59,150 bases of DNA from Clostridium sp. chh4-2 (GTDB lineage Bacteria; Bacillota; Clostridia; Lachnospirales; Lachnospiraceae). This document shows, piece by piece, positions 1 to 9,174 of this stretch. How positions within the stretch are numbered: the stretch's first letter is position 1; every line of letters starts with the position of its first letter. Both the position numbers and the translations under genes were made by a program. Where the stretch lies: positions 1 through 59,150 of the forward strand of contig NZ_PKUU01000031.1 in assembly GCF_002899675.1 (NCBI RefSeq), read 5' to 3'. A model generated the notes under the pieces. That model was not told where the DNA came from. It saw only the letters and a list, made by a program, of their open reading frames with translations, and did no database searches.

Positions 1-858
1 TGTCATGCTTTTTCCGTCACTTTGGTCAACCAGTCCTAATTTCGATAAAATCCTTTTATGTTCCCAACCGCTTGAAACTGTATAGATCCTGGTCGTATCC
101 ACGTTGGCATGTCCAAGAATATCTGCCAGACGGAGAAGGTCTTTCTCTATCCCATAAAAAGTGAAGGCAAACAGATGCCTCAGGTTATGCGGATATACCT
201 TTTTGGAATCCACCTTTGCATCTTCACACAGCGCTTTCATCATCGACCAGATATTGCTCCGATCCAGCGGACGGCCGCTTTTTGTAACAAATACCGGCCC
301 GCTTCCAATTCCGGCTTCCCTGCAGTATTGTTTTAAGACGGTAATCAGTTCCGGCGGCAGGAACACGATCCGGGATTTCCCTTTGTTGTAAATCCTCAAG
401 CACCCTTCCTTCAGCGCTTCCACGGTGATGAACCGGTGCTCACTCACACGGATTCCGGTGCTGCAGATCGCCTGCATCAGACAGCTGATCCTCTTATTTT
501 TCTTATCCTGCGCCGCGTTTACCAGGCGGAAGTATTCTTCTCTGGATAACTCCTTTTCCTGCTGGCAGAACAGATTTCTCTGGACCCGGACCTGCTTTAC
601 CCGGCAGTCCCCCATCCCTGCAAACGTCAGGAAGTGATTCACTGCAGCCAGAATCGAATTCACGCTGCTTGTCTTATAGCGCTCCGTCAGATCCTGTTTA
701 AATTGGATCATCTTATCTTTACTGACCTCCAGGTCTTCGGCCAGATAAACGAACAGTTTTTTCAAATCCCTGATATATTTCTCAATCGTCGCCCTGCTTC
801 TCTCCTGTTCGTAAAGATACCGCTCAAAAACCGGGATCATTTCCATGTTTAGTTTCAT
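1..858 (-). CDS. Tyrosine recombinase/integrase, C-terminus cut by window edge
   Basis: The minus-strand frame is open from the ATG at 858 to base 1 (286 codons, no stop reached), so the gene is partial. An AAGGAG site lies 8 bases before the ATG. The N-terminal ~90 residues form a SAM-like core-binding domain (FERYLYEQERSRATIEKYI). The catalytic domain follows, with the box I arginine in STGIRVSE, box II in HNLRHLFA and the nucleophilic tyrosine in HANVDTTRIYT. All expected R...HxxR...H...Y positions are visible, so the enzyme looks intact as far as it can be read. It should cut and rejoin DNA at a specific site. No excisionase, relaxase or phage genes are adjacent on the visible side, so it may be a stand-alone recombinase (for example for a phase-variable site) or the edge of an integrated element to the left. 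Confidence 0.93.
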   Translation of the reverse strand, partial: MKLNMEMIPVFERYLYEQERSRATIEKYIRDLKKLFVYLAEDLEVSKDKMIQFKQDLTERYKTSSVNSILAAVNHFLTFAGMGDCRVKQVRVQRNLFCQQEKELSREEYFRLVNAAQDKKNKRISCLMQAICSTGIRVSEHRFITVEALKEGCLRIYNKGKSRIVFLPPELITVLKQYCREAGIGSGPVFVTKSGRPLDRSNIWSMMKALCEDAKVDSKKVYPHNLRHLFAFTFYGIEKDLLRLADILGHANVDTTRIYTVSSGWEHKRILSKLGLVDQSDGKSMT

Positions 859-1201
859 TCTGTCCACTCCTTGTTTTCGTATTTTTATGGGTATTCATTT
901 TAAAATATACTACTTCCATGAAAAAAACAAGGTTAATTATAAACTGACTTTAAAACACAACAGAATTTGCAAGGGCATAGTCGGCTTTTTCAGTCTTCTT
1001 TTTTCCGCTTTATCCTTACCAACCTTTTCACTTATGCATCTGACAATTACCTAATTTAATACATTCTATTTCAGTGCCCTATATATTTGCTCTTCCTATC
1101 TCTCAGATTCCAAAATCAATGAACTGCTCCTTTTTACTTAATAAATCCAATCTTGTTTCACAACGCAATACATACAAACAAAAAGCGTAATTAAAACAAA
1201 A
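859..1201. other. AT-rich intergenic region
   Basis: About 340 bases of AT-rich DNA upstream of the recombinase. A TATAAT-like -10 for the recombinase can be read on the minus strand near 936-941 without a convincing -35. I see no ORF, RNA family or repeat here. Confidence 0.5.
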
Positions 1202-1244
1202 GCATCAGACAAGAGGCCTCTCTAACCGTCCTCTCACCTGATGC
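1202..1244 (-). terminator. Rho-independent terminator of the liv-uxuA operon
   Basis: GCATCAG (1202-1208) pairs with CTGATGC (1238-1244), with further GAGG/CCTC pairing inside. Read on the minus strand the stem is followed by a T-rich tract. It lies 35 bases after the uxuA stop. Confidence 0.8.
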
Positions 1245-1278
1245 CTTATCTCACAACACATTTACCTATAAGTTCCCA

Positions 1279-2331
1279 CTACTTTTCACTCATCTTCTCA
1301 ATCGCTTCCCACAAACCGTTCAGATAAGTGGCTCCAAGCGCTCTGTCATAGAGTCCATAACCTGCGCGTCCCGTCTCTCCCCAGATCATGCGTCCGTGAT
1401 CCGGTCTGATATACCCGTCAAATCCATTATCATATAATGCTTTTAAGATCGCAAACATATCCAAAGAACCGCAGGATGAAAGATGTGCTCTCTCTTCAAA
1501 CCCATTGTCCAAAACAGCCACATTTCTGGCGTGTACGAAATGGATTCTTCCCATAGCCGCGTATTTACCGGCCATCTTCACAACATCATTTTTATTGGAA
1601 CAGCCCAGCGACCCGGTGCATAATGTAATGCCATTATGGGTATCATCCACCAGCTTTAAAAAGCGGTCCAGATTTTCTTCACACGTTATAATTCTCGGAA
1701 GGCCGAAGATGCTCCAGCAGGGATCGTCCTCATGGATGGCCATGTTGACGCTGCATTCCGCCGCTACCGGAATCACACGCTCTAAAAAGTATTTCAGATT
1801 ATTCCAGAGATCGTCCTCAGACATGGAATTATATTCAGAAACCACAGATTTTAAACCGTCCCGCGTATAGCTGGAATCCCAGCCGGGCAGAGTCAGGTCG
1901 CTGTCGCTTTCTAACGGATTTACCTGGTCCACCTGCTCCTGATAATATACCAGGCTGGTGGAGCCGTCTTCCAGCACGTGATCCAATTGGGTTCTGGTCC
2001 AGTCAAATACAGGCATGAAGTTATAGCAGATGCACTTTACGCCTGCTGCGGCAACTCTGCGGATGTTTTCGCAGTAATTTTCAATATACTTGTCTCTGCT
2101 CGGTTTGCCCAATTTAATATCCTCATGGACAGGAATGCTTTCAATCACCTCGAATTTCAAGCCTGCTTTTTCCACAGATACTTTCAAATTCGCAATAGTT
2201 TCCTCACTCCATACTTCTCCCACCGGAACATCATACACTGCGGTAACAATCGCTTTCATTCCCGGAATCTGCCGGATCTGTTCCAGTGTAACCTTATCAT
2301 CTTCTCCATACCAACGAAATGATAACTTCAT
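1279..2331 (-). CDS. uxuA: D-mannonate dehydratase
   Basis: UxuA converts D-mannonate to 2-keto-3-deoxygluconate in hexuronate breakdown (cytoplasm). The start MKLSFRWYGEDD is the family N-terminus. AGGAGG sits 5 bases before the ATG at 2331, so this start is preferred over an in-frame ATG 21 bases upstream, giving 350 aa, a normal length. Family segments seen include IPGMKAIVTAVYDVPVGEVW near the N-terminus, MAIHEDDPCWSIFGLPRI in the middle, HFVHARNV and, near the C-terminus, YIRPDHGRMIWGE, whose H, D and R are family-conserved. It is the last gene of the minus-strand operon starting at livK. With the UxuB-like gene at 13169 it covers fructuronate to KDG, but no uxaC, KDG kinase or aldolase is in the window. 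Confidence 0.96.
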   Translation of the reverse strand: MKLSFRWYGEDDKVTLEQIRQIPGMKAIVTAVYDVPVGEVWSEETIANLKVSVEKAGLKFEVIESIPVHEDIKLGKPSRDKYIENYCENIRRVAAAGVKCICYNFMPVFDWTRTQLDHVLEDGSTSLVYYQEQVDQVNPLESDSDLTLPGWDSSYTRDGLKSVVSEYNSMSEDDLWNNLKYFLERVIPVAAECSVNMAIHEDDPCWSIFGLPRIITCEENLDRFLKLVDDTHNGITLCTGSLGCSNKNDVVKMAGKYAAMGRIHFVHARNVAVLDNGFEERAHLSSCGSLDMFAILKALYDNGFDGYIRPDHGRMIWGETGRAGYGLYDRALGATYLNGLWEAIEKMSEK

Positions 2332-2408
2332 CTTAACCTCCTGATGTGCCACATATCTGCATTTTTATTCTTTGCAAATACATAAATGCATATTTACTGT
2401 TTCAATTC

Positions 2409-3527
2409 TCAATAATCCGCATTTTCCCTATAAGCTTCATACATTGCAATCACATTATCAATCGGTACTCCCGGCTGAATATTATGAACCTGTGTGAATA
2501 CAAAACCTCCGCCCGGTTTAAATACTTTCATATTTTCTTTTACCGAACGCCTCACTTCCTCAGGCGTAGCGTTGTTTAAAATACTTTGGGTGTCCACTCC
2601 GCCGCCCCAAAAGGTTATCTTATCGCCGAATTCTCTCTTCAATTCCTCCGGCTGCATACCTGCTGCCGATATCTGAACAGGGTTAATGGCATCCACACCG
2701 ATCTCGATCAAATCCCCGATAATCGGCCGTATGGCGCCGCAGCTGTGGAGCAGGATCTTCTTATGATATTTTTCTTTCACATGCTGATAGAGCCTGGCCT
2801 GGTAAGGTTTTACCATCTTTCTGTAGGTCTCCGGCGACATTAAAAGGCTCTGCTGGGTTCCCATATCATCCGCGTATTTTACGATGTCAATCTGATCCGC
2901 AAAGCGGTCCATCACGTAATCCACCAATTTGATCTGATACGCCAAAAGCTTTTCGTGCAGCGCATCGCAGAGTTCTTCATTGGCCAATAAATCCATATAA
3001 AAGTTTTCCACTCCGCGAAGCCAGGACGGAAGTCCAAACATGGTCTCCCTGAAGCCTTCCAGAATACAGAATTTATCCTTATTGGCTTCCAGCCTTTCGG
3101 CAAGCCCTTCCAGCATATATTCATTGGGTTCATCCCATTGGAGCACGTCTAAATCCTCCGGCTCCTCAGCATCTGCCAGCGGATGACTGCACATATTATA
3201 ATAGTATCCGTCCGGGTTTAATTTCTGGCCGACACCCCACATATCCGTAAATGTGCCGTCTCCATTGTCAATCCACGGCCTCGTCTCATTGATATAAATA
3301 CAGCATGTATCCGCTCCGAAATAATCCACCACGCTCTGATCCGGAACCACAACTCCCTGATTGATCGCTTTGATGAAAGATCCGTGATCCTCCAGCCCCA
3401 GTTTTGCCTTCAGCTCCTTTTCAACCAGTTCATGCATCATGCTGTTGTTAATTCCCCCAATATCAAGAGGCACACGGTCCGCTTCTTCATGATTCAGTGC
3501 AGCAAATACCCTCTCTTTCGATGTCAT
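2409..3527 (-). CDS. Uroporphyrinogen decarboxylase superfamily protein (MtaA/CmuA-like)
   Basis: A URO-D-fold protein of 372 aa. The N-terminus TSKERVFAALNHEEADRVP is the hallmark of the non-haem branch of the family, which includes corrinoid-dependent methyltransferases. The HSCG motif near residue 261 matches the H-x-C part of the zinc site of MtaA/MtbA enzymes, but the third C-terminal cysteine ligand is not evident. The ATG at 3527 is chosen because AGGGG lies 8 bases upstream; an upstream GTG at 3536 would overlap that site. It is adjacent to a second, divergent URO-D-like gene and a Zn-alcohol dehydrogenase. No corrinoid protein gene is seen. It is very unlikely to be a haem-pathway HemE given the sugar-acid context; the actual substrate is unknown. 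Confidence 0.85.
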   Translation of the reverse strand: MTSKERVFAALNHEEADRVPLDIGGINNSMMHELVEKELKAKLGLEDHGSFIKAINQGVVVPDQSVVDYFGADTCCIYINETRPWIDNGDGTFTDMWGVGQKLNPDGYYYNMCSHPLADAEEPEDLDVLQWDEPNEYMLEGLAERLEANKDKFCILEGFRETMFGLPSWLRGVENFYMDLLANEELCDALHEKLLAYQIKLVDYVMDRFADQIDIVKYADDMGTQQSLLMSPETYRKMVKPYQARLYQHVKEKYHKKILLHSCGAIRPIIGDLIEIGVDAINPVQISAAGMQPEELKREFGDKITFWGGGVDTQSILNNATPEEVRRSVKENMKVFKPGGGFVFTQVHNIQPGVPIDNVIAMYEAYRENADY

Positions 3528-3544
3528 ATCTCCCACCCCTCATT

Positions 3545-4627
3545 TTACCACTCTTTAGAATCCACATACTCCAGAATCTCTTCCACCTCATCGGCCGTCT
3601 CCGCAATCATATTGATTGCAATTCCGTGGTGAGGCAGATTATCGTAAATTGCGTCAATATCGTCTTTCACAATGGGCCCCATCCCGAGAACAAGCCGTTT
3701 ACCACTGTCTAAAACCATTTTACACTGAGGCAGCATCTCTCTTACCGAAAGTCCCACCACATCCCGGTTGATCTGAACCGCCTTCAAATCTGCGATCTGA
3801 AGCATCTGTTCCAAATGCATGAAACTGGCAGAATGAAGATGAACCAGAGAGTATGGATAACCCTCTATCACACACTTTGAAGTGTCAAATAAATATTCTC
3901 CATAATGATCCGGTGACATTAACGCCGCCAAATCCTCCTGATACCACATCACCCGGTCCGGCGTCCAGATATGGTAAAAACCGATTCCGTATCCGCCATG
4001 GCATGCTTTTGTGACCGCATACTGATCGGCAATCAGTTCTCTCTGCGCATCCGTTACCGCATGGAATAATTCCTGCATCAGTTCCGGTTCATCAATCAAG
4101 CCGCAGGCCATCTCCACCTGTCCTGCAAGCGCTCCTATGGTATCGGTAACGCCGCGCAATATGGGCTGGCCTACTGCAAATCTTCCTTGAGAAAGATCCG
4201 TCAGCTTTTTGGAAAATTCCAGATATTTTTGATACCAGGGGTTATTTTTATCCAGTTTAAGGCCTTTTAAATCTTCCAGATCCGAATAGACCGGCTTCGT
4301 TACCACGCTTACATTTTCCCCATAGGCCTTGGCGCCCATAATGCATTCCATCCACGGAAGCCCTGTACACGGCTCCGCCACAAAAAAGGCATCGTGATTC
4401 ACTTTTTCCAATTCCTGATACATTCTCTCATAATCCGGAAGGAAATCGTCTACGATGATCTCCTCCGGACGGATCTCAGTCCTTCTCTCCAACAGCGGAA
4501 TTAATGCTTCAAACGCCCGGCTGAAGAACACGCCGCCAAGACGGGCTATCATAAGCGGCCTCTCCTGATGATTTCCTTGCCAGAAATCAAGATTTCTTTT
4601 TATTTTTTCATCTATCGATAAAGGCAT
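3545..4627 (-). CDS. URO-D/methyltransferase-like protein, function unknown
   Basis: A 360-aa protein with the general organisation of the URO-D/cobalamin-independent methionine synthase fold, much more divergent than its neighbour at 2409. It opens with a charged helix (IDEKIKRNLDFWQG) and contains the stretch YSLVHLHSASFMHLEQML, which occupies the place of the usual H-x-C zinc motif but with HLHS instead of HSCG, so metal binding as in MtaA is doubtful. The GGGGAG site is 9 bases before the ATG. It ends 18 bases before the next gene's start, so the two URO-D-like genes are co-translated and may form a heteromer or act in sequence on one compound. The family assignment is by fold-like motifs and position, hence moderate confidence. 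Confidence 0.65.
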   Translation of the reverse strand: MPLSIDEKIKRNLDFWQGNHQERPLMIARLGGVFFSRAFEALIPLLERRTEIRPEEIIVDDFLPDYERMYQELEKVNHDAFFVAEPCTGLPWMECIMGAKAYGENVSVVTKPVYSDLEDLKGLKLDKNNPWYQKYLEFSKKLTDLSQGRFAVGQPILRGVTDTIGALAGQVEMACGLIDEPELMQELFHAVTDAQRELIADQYAVTKACHGGYGIGFYHIWTPDRVMWYQEDLAALMSPDHYGEYLFDTSKCVIEGYPYSLVHLHSASFMHLEQMLQIADLKAVQINRDVVGLSVREMLPQCKMVLDSGKRLVLGMGPIVKDDIDAIYDNLPHHGIAINMIAETADEVEEILEYVDSKEW

Positions 4628-4649
4628 CTGTGTTCGCTCCCCGCTTTAA

Positions 4650-5672
4650 TCAGTCAAATGTCAACGTGATCTTACAAACCTGCTCCGGATGCTCCATAAT
4701 CAGTTTCATCGCTTCTTCCACATCCTGAGCCGGGAAACTGTGGGTGCGCATCTTATCCGGTGTCAGAGCTCCGCTCTCAAATCCCTCGATTACCTCAGGG
4801 AATCTGTAATTGCTCAGTCTGGAACCAACAACGGTCAGCTCTTTTTTCGTAATTTCAACCTGAGCGATCTCGGAAGGTTTATTGATCAGTCCCAGCGTTA
4901 CCACCCGTCCTGCCGCACAGGCCAGATCCAAAGCTTCCGGAACTGATGTAACCGAGCAGACGCTGTCCACGATTACAGGCATTCCCTCTCCATCGGTGAA
5001 ATCCATAACCGCTTTTTTAAGGTCCTCTTTTGATACATTAACAACAATATCAGCGCCCATCTCTTTGGCTCTTTCCAATCTGGAATCCACAAGATCGGTC
5101 ATCATAACCTGGGCTTTTCTGGATTTTGCGACCTGCATGATCGTAAGGCCGATCGGTCCGCTTCCCATAACCAGCACTTTGTCGCCTTCATGTATATCCG
5201 CTCTGTGATTTACCTGCATTCCAATGCTGTATGGTTCAACAAGACAGATCAGGTCTTTATCGATCTTATCCGTATCGATCTTATAGACATCCTCTGCCGG
5301 TGCCACTAGATATTCTTTGCAACCGCCGTCCTGGTGAACGCCGGTTACTTCCAATGTGGTGCAGACATTGTGTCTGCCGATTTTACATGCATAGCAGTGT
5401 CCGCAGGAACGCACCGGGTCAACCGATACATAATCACCCACCTTCACATTGGTAACTGCCGAACCGACTTCAACAATTTCTCCGCCGTATTCATGGCCAA
5501 TAATTCTCGGATATGTAGCTAATGAATTGGTTCCTTTATAAATGCCGATGTCAGATCCGCAGATACCGACACATTTTATTTTGATCAGCACTTCATTTTC
5601 TGCTTTAATTTCCGGTTTTTCAACTTCCACAACGCGAACCTTGAAAGGTTCTTCTACCATAATCGCTTTCAT
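4650..5672 (-). CDS. Zinc-dependent medium-chain alcohol dehydrogenase (polyol/aldonate type)
   Basis: A 340-aa MDR-family NAD(P)-dependent dehydrogenase. Catalytic zinc ligands are visible as C38 (GICGSD) and H60-E61 (GHEYGG). The structural zinc lobe is CGHCYACKIGRHNVC (C90, C93, C96, C104). The Rossmann glycine motif is VMGSGPIGLT. Closest by motif to the sorbitol/L-threonine dehydrogenase and RspB/L-galactonate 5-dehydrogenase groups. An AGAGGG site precedes the ATG. Lying between a transporter and uxuA, it most likely oxidises a sugar acid or polyol that enters the mannonate branch; L-gulonate or L-galactonate 5-oxidation to a 5-keto acid is a plausible but unproven role. Confidence 0.85.
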   Translation of the reverse strand: MKAIMVEEPFKVRVVEVEKPEIKAENEVLIKIKCVGICGSDIGIYKGTNSLATYPRIIGHEYGGEIVEVGSAVTNVKVGDYVSVDPVRSCGHCYACKIGRHNVCTTLEVTGVHQDGGCKEYLVAPAEDVYKIDTDKIDKDLICLVEPYSIGMQVNHRADIHEGDKVLVMGSGPIGLTIMQVAKSRKAQVMMTDLVDSRLERAKEMGADIVVNVSKEDLKKAVMDFTDGEGMPVIVDSVCSVTSVPEALDLACAAGRVVTLGLINKPSEIAQVEITKKELTVVGSRLSNYRFPEVIEGFESGALTPDKMRTHSFPAQDVEEAMKLIMEHPEQVCKITLTFD

Positions 5673-5726
5673 ATATCCCTCTCATTCCGCCGTTTTCACG
5701 GCTTTTAAATTATTTTATTGATAAGA

Positions 5727-6449
5727 TTATTCGCCGCCCAGATATGCCTTCTTAACCTCTTCATTAGCCATAAGATTTTTACATGTATCGGTCAGAATCA
5801 TCTCTCCGGTCTGCATAACATATCCCCGGTCAGCTGTCGAAAGCGCGATCTTGGAATTCTGTTCCACAAACAGAATCGTGGTGCCTTCTTTATTGATCTC
5901 TTTAATGGCTTCAAAGATCTCTTTAACAATAATCGGAGCAAGTCCCAGGGACGGCTCATCCAGCAAGATCATCTTAGGCCTTGCGATCAGCGCTCTTCCG
6001 ATGGCCAGCATCTGCTGTTCACCGCCGGACAATGTTCCTGCCAGCTGGGTACGCCTTTCCTCAAGCCTTGGGAATCTTTTAAATATTCCTAAAAGATCTG
6101 TCTTTACCGCAGCCGTATCCTTTCTGAGATACGCGCCCATCATCAGGTTTTCCTCTACGGACAGCTTAGAAAATACATGTCTGCCTTCCAGAACGTGAGA
6201 AAGGCCCATAGCAGTGATTTTGTTGCCCTTTTTTCCCTGTATCTGTTTTCCGTTAAACCAGATCTCGCCTCTGATTCCCTGAGGTTTTGTAAGGCCTGAT
6301 ATGGTTTGAAGCGTTGTGGTTTTGCCGGCTCCGTTTGCGCCGATCAGGGTTACCATCTCACCCTCATTTACATAAAGACTGATTCCTTTTACAGAATGAA
6401 TATTTCCATAATAATAGTGAAAATCCTTTATTTCCAATAATGGCGCCAT
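5727..6449 (-). CDS. livF: Branched-chain-amino-acid-type ABC transporter, ATPase LivF
   Basis: A 240-aa ABC ATPase on the cytoplasmic face. Walker A GANGAGKTT, signature LSGGEQQ, Walker B MILLDEPSLGLAP and the switch histidine-region E-Q (FVEQNSK, typical of LivF instead of H) are all present. GGGAGG lies 8 bases before the ATG at 6449, preferred over a GTG at 6458 that overlaps this site. It starts 1 base after the livG stop, so translation is coupled. It pairs with LivG to power the LivHM permease. Confidence 0.93.
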   Translation of the reverse strand: MAPLLEIKDFHYYYGNIHSVKGISLYVNEGEMVTLIGANGAGKTTTLQTISGLTKPQGIRGEIWFNGKQIQGKKGNKITAMGLSHVLEGRHVFSKLSVEENLMMGAYLRKDTAAVKTDLLGIFKRFPRLEERRTQLAGTLSGGEQQMLAIGRALIARPKMILLDEPSLGLAPIIVKEIFEAIKEINKEGTTILFVEQNSKIALSTADRGYVMQTGEMILTDTCKNLMANEEVKKAYLGGE

Positions 6450-6450
6450 A

Positions 6451-7203
6451 CTATTCACCTCCCAGATAGGCTCTGATTACTTCAGGATTGTTCTGAATCG
6501 CTTCCGGTTCCCCTTCAGCCAGCAGTTTTCCATATTCAAGCACATACAGATAATCGCAGACATTCATAACCAGCTTCATATCGTGTTCGATCATCAGAAT
6601 GGTAACGCCCTTTTTCAGGATTCTCTGAAGCAGTTCATCAAATTCCTTCTTTTCCTTCGTGTTCATTCCGGCTGCCGGTTCATCTAATAGGATCATTTTC
6701 GGTGAGCTGGCCAGTCCGCGGACAATTTCAAGAAGTCTCTGTCCTCCGTAGGAAAGGCTGCCGGCCGGATCATTGGCGAATTTCTCCAGGCCCACAAATT
6801 TAAGCCACTCATATGCCTTTTCCTTGGCTTCGGCCTCTTCCGCTCTCTCCGCCGGGCTCTTAATCAGATCGGAGAAAAAGCCTGATTTTAATCTGGGATG
6901 CATTCCCACCATAACATTTTCCAAAACGCTCATGTTCCAGAACAGGTTGATTACCTGATAGGTACGTGAAATTCCGGTCTGGTTGATCTGATACGGCTTT
7001 TTCCCTTCGATGTGCTCCCCGTCAAAGATTACAGAACCTTTGTTCGGCACATAAACACCGCTGATGCAGTTGAAAAATGTTGTCTTTCCGGCTCCATTTG
7101 GGCCGATGAGGCCAGTGATTTTATTCTTTTGAACGTGAAGGCTCACGTTATTAACAGCTATTAATCCTCCGAATTGAATGGTTACACCTTCTGTTCTAAG
7201 CAT
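6451..7203 (-). CDS. livG: Branched-chain-amino-acid-type ABC transporter, ATPase LivG
   Basis: A 250-aa ATPase. Walker A GPNGAGKTTFFN, signature LSYGGQRLLE, Walker B MILLDEPAAGMN, and the LivG-typical C-terminus NPEVIRAYLGGE. The open frame extends further upstream, but GGAGGG 7 bases before the ATG at 7203 and the family N-terminus (MLRTEGVTIQFGGLIAVN) fix the start. It overlaps the livM stop by 8 bases, showing coupled translation. Confidence 0.93.
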   Translation of the reverse strand: MLRTEGVTIQFGGLIAVNNVSLHVQKNKITGLIGPNGAGKTTFFNCISGVYVPNKGSVIFDGEHIEGKKPYQINQTGISRTYQVINLFWNMSVLENVMVGMHPRLKSGFFSDLIKSPAERAEEAEAKEKAYEWLKFVGLEKFANDPAGSLSYGGQRLLEIVRGLASSPKMILLDEPAAGMNTKEKKEFDELLQRILKKGVTILMIEHDMKLVMNVCDYLYVLEYGKLLAEGEPEAIQNNPEVIRAYLGGE

Positions 7204-8164
7204 TTGCATTCCCTCCGATTCTCCTGAGTTTTGCAGCAAGTTTCTTTCCTTCACCGAAAATACCGCCAGGCATAACAACGATAACAAGAAGCATTAAAAT
7301 ACCGTAGATAAACATCTGATAATCCTGAAGCGAACGCAGTGATTCGTTAACCAAAAGCACGGATGCCGCTCCCAGAATCGGTCCCCACAAAGAGCCGGTT
7401 CCGCCGAATAAAAGCATGGTGAGGAACATAACAGACTGTTTGTATAAAAATGTATCAGGATTGATATATCCAACCAGATGAGCATACATCGCGCCTGCAA
7501 ATGCCGTATAAAAAGCGCTGACCGCAAATGCCTGCACCTTATATAACCGTACATTGATTCCCATACCATTGGCAGCATGTGAATTTTCACGGATTGCCGT
7601 AAACGCACGGCCTGTTTTGGATTTCACAAGGAATGTCTTTGCAACCAAAAACAGCACAACGCAGACAAGGCCGAAATAATAAAACTGAGTATTCGTTGCT
7701 ATCTTAAATCCAAACAGATTAACCGGATCTGTATACATTCCCACATAGTTTCCTGTTATATTATTCGGAGAGTGGGATACCACGATATAAACGATTTCAC
7801 CGACCGCCTGGGTTGCCAGCGACAAGAAATGGAAAACCAGCTGGGAACACGGGTATGCGATCAGCGCGCCAATTGCCGCACTGATAAATGCCGCAATGAT
7901 CATCGTTAAAATGACGGGAATTCCAAAGTATTTATGCATAACAACAGAACCGTACGCTCCGATCGCATAAAAAGCGGCATGCCCCAGAGAAATCTGGCCG
8001 CAGTAACCAAAAACAATATCGAGCCCCGAAACACCTATAATGTATATTTCAATAAAGCAGAACACGAGTATAAAGTAGTTCGATCCCTGCATGAGCAGCG
8101 GCAGAGCCAATATAAAAACCGCCAACAGGACTTTCCATAGATTATTTTTACTTATATCCTTCAA
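7196..8164 (-). CDS. livM: Branched-chain-amino-acid-type ABC permease LivM
   Basis: A 322-aa polytopic membrane protein with about nine hydrophobic segments. The family segments GYCGQISLGHAAFYAIGAY and GGTGSLWGPILGA are present. The start is TTG at 8164 (AGGAGG 7 bases upstream), an unusual initiation codon. It forms the membrane channel with LivH. The gene lies 38 bases after livH. Confidence 0.93.
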   Translation of the reverse strand: MKDISKNNLWKVLLAVFILALPLLMQGSNYFILVFCFIEIYIIGVSGLDIVFGYCGQISLGHAAFYAIGAYGSVVMHKYFGIPVILTMIIAAFISAAIGALIAYPCSQLVFHFLSLATQAVGEIVYIVVSHSPNNITGNYVGMYTDPVNLFGFKIATNTQFYYFGLVCVVLFLVAKTFLVKSKTGRAFTAIRENSHAANGMGINVRLYKVQAFAVSAFYTAFAGAMYAHLVGYINPDTFLYKQSVMFLTMLLFGGTGSLWGPILGAASVLLVNESLRSLQDYQMFIYGILMLLVIVVMPGGIFGEGKKLAAKLRRIGGNANA

Positions 8165-8202
8165 GGTTTTACCTCCTATTCTAAGACCTTCTCTTCTTTT
8201 CT

Positions 8203-9075
8203 TTAATCTTTGATTGCCTTTTCATTAAAAATACCTGTTGGCTTTAAGAAAAGGAATACAAGTAATAAACCATATGCAATCAGGTTTTTATATGTAGAAG
8301 AAACCAGACTGGCTGCAAAAGTTTCTACGAGTCCCAGAATCAGACCGCCTACCATAGCTCCATACATGTTGCCGTATCCGCCGATTACCGCACTGGAAAA
8401 TCCTTTACGTCCGATTACTGCACCAAGAGTCGTATAAACGCCGTAGATCGGTCCGATCAGAATTCCGGCCACTGCTGCAAGACCTGCCGACAGCCCCCAG
8501 GAAAGTCCGGTGCTCAAAGAAACATCGATTCCACAGGATTCCGCTGCCATCGCGTCCATAGAAGCAGCTCTCATTGAAGTTCCAAGCTTTGTTTTAGTCA
8601 TATAAAGATGAAGGATAAACATACAGATAAGCGCAACTACGAAACACATAATGGCTTCCGGCTGTACGCTGATGCTCCCCAGCTTAATTGTTTTCACTTT
8701 AAAAATGGATGGGAAATTAAGAGCAATTGATCCCCATGCCAGCATCGCTCCATTTTGAACGATATAAGAAATAGCAATTGTTGCAAGAACGATATAAATT
8801 GCCATAACGTTCTTATCCAATAATTTTCTGATTACACCTTTTTCCAACGCAAAACCTAAAATAACTGCACACAAAACGGTAAGTAATAATGAAACCACAA
8901 ACGGAAGCCCCATATACGAATAGAATGTCAGCCCCAAAAACGCCCCCAGCGTCATAATATCGCCCTGCACAAAGCTCAGCAAGCCGGATGACTTATAGAT
9001 CAAACTGTATCCAAGGGCGATCAGCCCATAGATGCTTCCGATCACAAGTCCCGATATCAACAGCATTCCATACAT
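8203..9075 (-). CDS. livH: Branched-chain-amino-acid-type ABC permease LivH
   Basis: A 290-aa membrane protein. The start MYGMLLISGLVIGSIYGLIA is chosen because AAGGAGA lies 7 bases before the ATG at 9075; the longer frame from 9120 would begin inside the preceding hairpin region. Family segments ALGYSLIYKSSGLLSFVQGD and IGGYGNMYGAMVGGLILGLV are seen. Partner of LivM. Confidence 0.93.
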   Translation of the reverse strand: MYGMLLISGLVIGSIYGLIALGYSLIYKSSGLLSFVQGDIMTLGAFLGLTFYSYMGLPFVVSLLLTVLCAVILGFALEKGVIRKLLDKNVMAIYIVLATIAISYIVQNGAMLAWGSIALNFPSIFKVKTIKLGSISVQPEAIMCFVVALICMFILHLYMTKTKLGTSMRAASMDAMAAESCGIDVSLSTGLSWGLSAGLAAVAGILIGPIYGVYTTLGAVIGRKGFSSAVIGGYGNMYGAMVGGLILGLVETFAASLVSSTYKNLIAYGLLLVFLFLKPTGIFNEKAIKD

Positions 9076-9121
9076 AAACCTATCTCCTTTCAAAATGCCT
9101 TTTAATCTCTTTTTATCCAAT

Positions 9122-9151
9122 ACAGGCCGGGCTTTTGAATACCCGGCCTGT
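9122..9151 (-). terminator. Intercistronic hairpin between livK and livH
   Basis: ACAGGCCGGG (9122-9131) pairs perfectly with CCCGGCCTGT (9142-9151). It follows the livK stop by 23 bases and precedes livH. Such hairpins after a binding-protein gene usually stabilise the upstream mRNA and reduce expression of the permease genes. No strong T tract follows, so partial termination or RNase protection is the likelier role. Confidence 0.75.
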
Positions 9152-9174
9152 TGTTAACTGCATCTGTTTACAGC

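Noticed and set aside
1..1278. Left edge of a prophage or integrative element
   Set aside because: Only the recombinase is seen; no att repeats, tRNA or phage/conjugation genes are on the visible side.
2409..3527. HemE uroporphyrinogen decarboxylase of haem synthesis
   Set aside because: No haem-pathway neighbours, N-terminus typical of the methyltransferase-like branch, and HSCG zinc-type motif.
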